Positions 28,229 to 33,376 of a DNA stretch of 33,376 nt are shown here, piece after piece. The stretch comes from Thermoplasmata archaeon (GTDB lineage Archaea; Thermoplasmatota; UBA186; UBA287). The stretch spans positions 1 to 33,376 of the forward strand of contig WOYO01000014.1 of the NCBI GenBank assembly GCA_011620765.1. The letters are read 5' to 3'. The first letter of the stretch is position 1. Each line of letters begins with the position of its first letter. A program made the position numbers and the translations under genes. The notes beneath the pieces are model-generated. The model was given only the letters and a program-made list of their open reading frames with translations, was not told the DNA's origin and made no database searches.

Positions 28229-30373
28229 ATGGAAAAAGTAACTGATGAACAAATAAAATTTATTGCTCAAAGATTGAAAGAAGGTAAACCTCTGCCTGAA
28301 GAGTTCAAATGGCTCTTATTTGAAGGAAAGCAAGAAGCTGAATTGGGTTATTTTGGAAAAGAAAGAGATATTGATGTAATAACGGAAACGATGGCCGTTC
28401 CTCTCCAAAGAGTTAAAGCATTTGGTAAAATAAAAGATGATGAATGGCACAATATGCTTATTTTTGGTGATAATTTACAAGTTCTAAAAGAATTGATGCT
28501 TTGGAAAGAAGCCGGAAAACTAAAAAATCCCGATGGAAGTTTAGGTGTTAAGTTAATTTACATAGATCCACCTTTTGGTACAGGAGATATCTATGGGAAA
28601 GGAGATGTTGGAGCTTATTCTGCTAAAATGGTAGGAGCAAAATACTTAGAATGGTTAAGAAAGAGACTAATTCTGTTAAAAGAAATCCTTTCTGACGATG
28701 GAAGCATCTATGTCAGAATTGATTATCATTTTGGACATTATGTTAAAGTTTTGATGGATGAGATTTTTGGAAGAGAGAATTTTCAGAATGAGATTGTAAT
28801 AAATAGAACAAGAAGATTAAAAAGTGAAGGAAATAAATTCTATATTTCTACAGACTCTATTTTCTTTTATACGAAAACTGATAATTATTTATTCAATCAT
28901 GTAAAGATGGAGGAACCTTATGAAATTGAGATAAAGTGTACTGATGAACCTGCAGCTCGTAAAGTTAAAAGAGAACTTGAAAAAAATATAGTAGATTGCG
29001 AAGTAAAAATTGAGAAAAATAAACTTCTACTAAGAAATCAAAAATGGGTTGAAATGCACGCTTCTTCTAAGAAAATTGATAATCCTCCACGAAAATTCTT
29101 TGGTAAAATGATTAAACCGCCGAGAAAAAGAAGATGGATGTGGAATCAAGAAGCCATTGACAAAATGATTGGACAAGGGTTTATTAGAATCAATAAGAAC
29201 AATGGGTTGCCAGAACTTATTAGAACTTGGCGGCATTTAGGAACAGATTGGACAGATATTAAAGGATACAGCCAAACAACAGGATACCCAACAGAGAATT
29301 CTGAAGAGTTATTAGAAAGAATTATCTCTGCTGGTTCAAACGAAGGTGATATGGTTCTTGATGCTTTTGCAGGCTCTGGAACAGCAGGGGCAGTTGCTGA
29401 GAAATTAGGAAGAAGATGGATTATGATCGATGCTGGGAGACTTGCAATCTATACAATGATTAAAAGAATGTTGAATCTGAAAGAAGAAATTGGAAACACA
29501 GGAAAAGATTTGAAGCCAAACCCATTTGCTGGATACAATGCTGGTCTGTATGATTACAAGTTAGTTAAAGAATTGCCATTTGAACAGTATAGGAAATTTG
29601 CTTTAGAATTATTCCAATGTAAAGATGAACCTCATGAAGTAGGAAAAATAATGCTAGATGGTTATTTTAGCCTGGATCATGTTTTAGTTTTCAAATGGAA
29701 GAACGAAGGAGAGTTGGTTGTTGACCACGAATTTATTAATGAATTACATTCTTTAATTGGAGATAAGATAGGAAAAAGATTCTTTATTATTGCTCCCTGG
29801 GCAAATGTTGCTTTCAGAGAAGATGTAGTCCAAAAAGACGATGTCAGATACTTTATGCTAAGAATACCTTATTCGGTTATTGATGAATTACATAAAAAAC
29901 AATTTACACCTCTTGTGCAACCTATTTATACCTCTCAAGAAGTCAATGTTGTTATGGAGCAAGTAGGGTTTGATTTTATCAATCCACCTGCTGTTGAATG
30001 TGAGTATTATATTGATAAACCAAAAGCAGGTCTTGGTAGATTTACTGGAGAAAAGGAAGCTGTTATCAAAATAAAAAAATTTTATAGTAATGTTGTTTCT
30101 AAGAAACCAATTTCTGATGAAGATAGAGGCTTCAAATCACTATCTATGGTTATGGTTGATATGAACTATAATACTGAGTGGTTTAATTTCTCTAAATGGA
30201 TTAGCTCTAAAGACATAGAGAAAAATGATTGGGAAATAAGACTTGACACCGAGAAATTAGGTGAAAAAATAATGGTTGTGTACATTGATAGTTACGGAAA
30301 CGAAAAGAAAGAAGTTTTGAGTTTGAATAATTTTAAAGGAAATGAAAATAAATCCACGAAGGAGGGGAAATAA
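28229..30373 (+). CDS. mod: Type III DNA methyltransferase (Mod), beta class
   Basis: The 714-residue protein has the beta-class order: catalytic motif IV DPPF (residues 113-116, in LIYIDPPFGTGD), then a long target-recognition region (~190-360), then the SAM-binding motif I DAFAGSGTAGAVAEKLGRRW (378-397). GDNLQVLKEL near 80 is the motif typical of type III Mod and related enzymes. A ~300-residue C-terminal extension is unassigned and probably contacts Res. It modifies adenine N6 or cytosine N4; the recognition site cannot be predicted. Base use is clearly more AT-rich than the his/coil regions, suggesting transfer. Its TAA lies one base before the res ATG. Confidence 0.92.
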   Translation: MEKVTDEQIKFIAQRLKEGKPLPEEFKWLLFEGKQEAELGYFGKERDIDVITETMAVPLQRVKAFGKIKDDEWHNMLIFGDNLQVLKELMLWKEAGKLKNPDGSLGVKLIYIDPPFGTGDIYGKGDVGAYSAKMVGAKYLEWLRKRLILLKEILSDDGSIYVRIDYHFGHYVKVLMDEIFGRENFQNEIVINRTRRLKSEGNKFYISTDSIFFYTKTDNYLFNHVKMEEPYEIEIKCTDEPAARKVKRELEKNIVDCEVKIEKNKLLLRNQKWVEMHASSKKIDNPPRKFFGKMIKPPRKRRWMWNQEAIDKMIGQGFIRINKNNGLPELIRTWRHLGTDWTDIKGYSQTTGYPTENSEELLERIISAGSNEGDMVLDAFAGSGTAGAVAEKLGRRWIMIDAGRLAIYTMIKRMLNLKEEIGNTGKDLKPNPFAGYNAGLYDYKLVKELPFEQYRKFALELFQCKDEPHEVGKIMLDGYFSLDHVLVFKWKNEGELVVDHEFINELHSLIGDKIGKRFFIIAPWANVAFREDVVQKDDVRYFMLRIPYSVIDELHKKQFTPLVQPIYTSQEVNVVMEQVGFDFINPPAVECEYYIDKPKAGLGRFTGEKEAVIKIKKFYSNVVSKKPISDEDRGFKSLSMVMVDMNYNTEWFNFSKWISSKDIEKNDWEIRLDTEKLGEKIMVVYIDSYGNEKKEVLSLNNFKGNENKSTKEGK

Positions 30374-30374
30374 A

Positions 30375-32897
30375 ATGCCGGAGAAACTTAAAATTAGCCC
30401 AAATGATTTGGTATTGGAGGTTTCGGAAAATGTAGATCCTAGAAAATTTGATATTTCTAAATACGATGATTTTATGGATGCTGTTTTTGGCAACAGATAC
30501 TATCATAAAGAAGCTGTCAAAAAGACCCTATTCTATTTTTTGAGTGGAAATTACAGGAATCTGAGAGATCTAGCACTGCAAAATTATAAAACAAACGAGA
30601 TACTACAAAAAATCTTTCCTAGACAAGTAGATTACGAGAAACATCTTCAACTTCCAGATAAGCTTTCTGCAACTATCGAAGAAGCAACTGCCACAGGCAA
30701 AAGTTATGTTTTATATGTTGTTGCTCGGATTATGTTAGTAGAGGGGATTGTAAATAGGGTTTTAGTTCTATGCCCCTCAACTACAATTGAAACTGGTTTA
30801 ACAGAAAAATTCAAAGAACTCTCTTCTGATCCTGAATTGATTAGATTGCTTCCTCAAGATGCTAAAACCCCAAGAATAATTAGTGGAGATGAAACTATTA
30901 AAGAGGGCGATATTTGTATTGAAAATATTCATGCAGTTTATGAAAGGACTGGTTCTTCGATTGGGGCAAGTTTAAAAGGAAAAGGCCAAGAAACATTGGT
31001 TTTGAACGATGAAGTACACCATGTTTATAATAAACCAGGAAGAGACGAAGCAATAAAGCAGTGGAAAATATTCCTTCAGAATCCAGATTTTAACTTCAAA
31101 TATGTTCTTGGAGTCACGGGGACGCCATATATCGAAAATGAATATTTCTATGATGTTATTTACCGATACTCATTAAGACAGGCAATAGAGGATAATTTTG
31201 TTAAGCTGATAAAATATGCTGTGGAAGGTGGGGCTACAACAGAGGAAGAACAATTTAAGATGATATACGATCACCATTTAAAGAACAGAAGAAAATACAG
31301 AGAAATAAAACCGTTGACAATACTTGTTACAAAAGATATAAACAATTGTAAGGATTTAGCAGAGAGATGGGTTGAGTTCATCTCTAAAATAGAAAAAATA
31401 TCAAAACCTGAAGCAGAGAAAAAAGTTTTAATTGTAACATCGGCTGATGAACATAAGCAAAACGTCTTAAAACTCAGAAATGTTGATGATAAAGATAATC
31501 CTGTTGAATGGATTACCTCTGTTAGCATGCTTTCAGAAGGGTGGGATGTAAAAAATGTATTCCAAATAGTACCACATGAAAAAAGAGCCTTTAATTCTAA
31601 ACTTTTGATTGCTCAAGTTCTTGGGAGAGGTCTAAGAATACCTCCACAGTATGCCATTGAGAAACCAGAGGTAATTATCTTCAATCATGTCAGATGGGCG
31701 CCAGAAATAAGACAACTAGTGGAAGAAGTAATGGAAATAGAATTAAGACTTCATATCTACCCTATCAAAGAGAAAAATGATTATAATTTTAAAATACATC
31801 AAATAGTTTATGAAGTTAAAGAAGAGCCGAGAGAGACAAAATTCAAAACAGAAGGGCCTAAAAAGATAAATTTTTCTCCACAAGTAGAAGCTTTAGAAAA
31901 AGAGACTGAATTTGAGAAAGTAGGTACTCGCGAAAGAGAAATTATCAAAGTAAAAGTCTTCTATAATTTTTATACAGTCGAAGATGTTGCCAATGATATC
32001 TGGAACAGGCTTGTGTGGGATGACAGAGAATTTGAAACAGATTCTTCTAAGAAATTTACATTAAAAAAGATAGAGAAACTGTTAAAAGATGCATTGAAGG
32101 AGATAGGAGAAAAGAATAACAGAATATCCGAAGAAAACAAATTGAAAGCTATTCAAGCTTTCGGTATATTTAGAAGAAAGAAAACAAAATCTCCAAAATA
32201 TGAGAGATCGATAAAGGAAATAGATGAACTTAAAACAGAAGATATCAAATCGCATTCCATTAGCATAAGTTCTTTAAGAAAGGGTTTAACAGTTTTCTTT
32301 GACGAAAACTCTATGAAATACAGTAATGAAGAAGATAAAAAGGTGTTAAAAAGTTTACCAGAAGATGAAGCTATTCCTGCATATGCTCTGGGGGATAGAT
32401 ATATTCAAAATACATATTTTTTCAAAACACCTACAAATATCTGTGTTGCTTCATCATCACCAGAGCGATTATTTGTTAAAAAACTTGTTGAAAAGGATAA
32501 TTCAGAATTAGTTGATGGTTGGATAAAATCCAGGGATGTGGGCTTCTATTCTATAGATTACTATTGGCGTAAGGGTGAACACCACAAGAAAGGATCTTTC
32601 AATCCCGATTTCTTTCTGTGGAAAAAGAAAGATAATATGATAATTGTTGTAGAGATAAAGGAAGACGCATTGATAGAAGAGGTTAGTGATGAGAACACGG
32701 ACGTTGCCAAAGAACATAAAGCTAAATATAAATTTGCCAAAGATCATTTTGAAGAGTTAAATAAAAACAAAGAGATAAAAACAAAGTACTTCTTCACATA
32801 TTTAACCCCAAAAGACTTCGATAAATTTTTTGAATATTTGAGACAAAGAAAAATAGAGAAATTTAATCCAGAAATAAATATAGCATTAGGAAGATAG
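30375..32897 (+). CDS. res: Type III restriction helicase-nuclease (Res)
   Basis: The 840-residue protein has an SF2 helicase core: motif I EATATGKSYV (from ~103), motif II NDEVHHVY (DEVHH 212-216), motif III GVTGTPY (~246-252), and motif VI QVLGRGLRIP (~412-421), with SMLSEGWDV before it. A PD-(D/E)xK nuclease lies near the C-terminus (NPDFFLWKKKDNMIIVVEIKED, ~742-763, with the E-x-K in EIKED). Some upstream in-frame sequence begins at 30342 inside mod, but a strong Shine-Dalgarno GGAGGGG sits 7 nt before the ATG at 30375, so that start is preferred. Works with Mod to cut unmodified foreign DNA. AT-rich like its partner. Confidence 0.92.
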   Translation: MPEKLKISPNDLVLEVSENVDPRKFDISKYDDFMDAVFGNRYYHKEAVKKTLFYFLSGNYRNLRDLALQNYKTNEILQKIFPRQVDYEKHLQLPDKLSATIEEATATGKSYVLYVVARIMLVEGIVNRVLVLCPSTTIETGLTEKFKELSSDPELIRLLPQDAKTPRIISGDETIKEGDICIENIHAVYERTGSSIGASLKGKGQETLVLNDEVHHVYNKPGRDEAIKQWKIFLQNPDFNFKYVLGVTGTPYIENEYFYDVIYRYSLRQAIEDNFVKLIKYAVEGGATTEEEQFKMIYDHHLKNRRKYREIKPLTILVTKDINNCKDLAERWVEFISKIEKISKPEAEKKVLIVTSADEHKQNVLKLRNVDDKDNPVEWITSVSMLSEGWDVKNVFQIVPHEKRAFNSKLLIAQVLGRGLRIPPQYAIEKPEVIIFNHVRWAPEIRQLVEEVMEIELRLHIYPIKEKNDYNFKIHQIVYEVKEEPRETKFKTEGPKKINFSPQVEALEKETEFEKVGTREREIIKVKVFYNFYTVEDVANDIWNRLVWDDREFETDSSKKFTLKKIEKLLKDALKEIGEKNNRISEENKLKAIQAFGIFRRKKTKSPKYERSIKEIDELKTEDIKSHSISISSLRKGLTVFFDENSMKYSNEEDKKVLKSLPEDEAIPAYALGDRYIQNTYFFKTPTNICVASSSPERLFVKKLVEKDNSELVDGWIKSRDVGFYSIDYYWRKGEHHKKGSFNPDFFLWKKKDNMIIVVEIKEDALIEEVSDENTDVAKEHKAKYKFAKDHFEELNKNKEIKTKYFFTYLTPKDFDKFFEYLRQRKIEKFNPEINIALGR

Positions 32898-32934
32898 CAA
32901 ATATACCGTTTAACGGTACTTAAATATATTTAAT

Positions 32935-33293
32935 ATGTAATGTTAACCGACATGGGTAACATTGAACCATTTAGATATAGACCAGCAGGCACACAATTTA
33001 TACCCATGGGATACCTATCATAATTGTACTACCTAACAAACTCAGAAATTAGATCCTCAGATTTCTCGAATACTTTATCAAGTCTTAGAACTTCTTCATT
33101 GAATGTACGAATACAACGCTCTACCTTACCCTTTGACTGTGGGTAGTGTCTTGGTGCATGCTCTACACTTATTCCTATTCTTTACAACCACTATGTGTCT
33201 CTACCGTAGTGTATCCCATTCCGCATTCCCTACCAATGAATAGGCAGGGGATTAGAATAATGTCTATGTTACCGCTATTGCTTTACTTTACAT
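32935..33293 (-). mobile_element. 359-bp transposon-derived element, copy 2 (uninterrupted)
   Basis: Same length, orientation and ends as copy 1. It retains the empty IS630 target, where CACACAATTTATACCCATGG runs without interruption. On the minus strand, about 33175 to 32945, it carries the same decayed transposase tail with the same in-frame stop after SEFVR and the continuation YNYDRYPMGINCVPAGLYLN. The identical stop shows both copies derive from one already inactive element. It borders the far side of the restriction-modification island, 37 nt after the res stop. Confidence 0.87.
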
Positions 33294-33376
33294 GAAAGAA
33301 AATATATAAGGAAAAGAGGTCTGTGATCATGCACAGATTCTCCCGTAACAGAGAATAATTTTTGGAGAAGCTCATC
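33294..33376 (+). other. AT-rich promoter-like sequence and small hairpin at the window end
   Basis: AAAATATATAAGG (33299-33311) is a good TATA-like sequence. About 25 nt downstream comes an ATG followed by a stop after nine codons. ATTCTC and GAGAAT form a 6-bp hairpin around 33337-33356, followed by AATTTTT. This could be the start of a small transcript, a leader, or chance; the window ends too soon to decide. Confidence 0.3.

Noticed and set aside
30342-30374. Upstream start for Res at 30342 inside mod.
   Set aside because: A strong GGAGGGG Shine-Dalgarno precedes the ATG at 30375, and the extra 11 residues are unlike the family N-terminus.
26409-33293. Repeated sequence considered as a CRISPR array.
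   Set aside because: There are only two copies, 359 bp long, more than 5 kb apart, with inverted ends and a transposase remnant; no short regularly spaced repeats and no cas genes.

Overview
The window comes from an archaeon, most likely a euryarchaeal-type lineage. I cannot place it more precisely. The archaeal markers are eL41, transcription factor S, Pth2, UPF0147, DUF99, a family-B DNA polymerase with a C-terminal PIP-like box, a geranylgeranyl-reductase-family flavoprotein, and a tRNA-Trp whose BHB intron carries a box C/D guide RNA. No tRNA encodes CCA. Many TATA-like boxes lie about 23-28 nt upstream of start codons, which suggests widespread leaderless transcription.

Layout. (1) 1-3264 holds the 3' end of a GspF/TadC-type membrane protein, a DUF362 ferredoxin protein, UPF0147, dihydroorotase, and eL41, whose stop codon directly abuts an intron-containing tRNA-Trp. 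(2) 3265-3882 has no gene I can support. (3) 3883-8822 on the minus strand is an apparent operon: a membrane-anchored FAM173-like methyltransferase, three consecutive coiled-coil proteins of 788, 107 and 370 aa, and an HD-domain protein. (4) 8871-14775 is compact housekeeping sequence: tRNA-Pro, Nudix hydrolase, TFS, a ModE-like regulator, a DHOD/PreA-like flavoprotein with ferredoxin domain, a THEP1-type NTPase, two membrane proteins, a GGR-family reductase, Pth2 and DUF99. (5) 14823-22469 is glutamine synthetase followed by hisG, hisC, hisB, hisH, hisF, a hisA-hisI-hisE triple fusion, and hisD. Together these cover every step of histidine synthesis except histinol-phosphate phosphatase. (6) 22516-26360 holds DNA polymerase B, DUF2891, a GNAT acetyltransferase and a small membrane protein. 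(7) 26409-33293 is an acquired island: two nearly identical 359-bp transposon-derived elements in direct orientation flank an AT-rich module of a small winged-helix protein, a type III DNA methyltransferase and a type III restriction helicase/nuclease. One 359-bp copy is interrupted by an IS630 element, and the other copy preserves the empty target site.

How the parts fit. Glutamine synthetase supplies the glutamine used by HisH/HisF, and its gene overlaps hisG. The his genes mostly overlap by a few nucleotides, suggesting translational coupling, and hisB appears to have its own promoter. The most unusual parts are the coiled-coil cluster, which is not explained by any named system I recognise, and the repeat-bounded restriction-modification island, which resembles a composite transposon.
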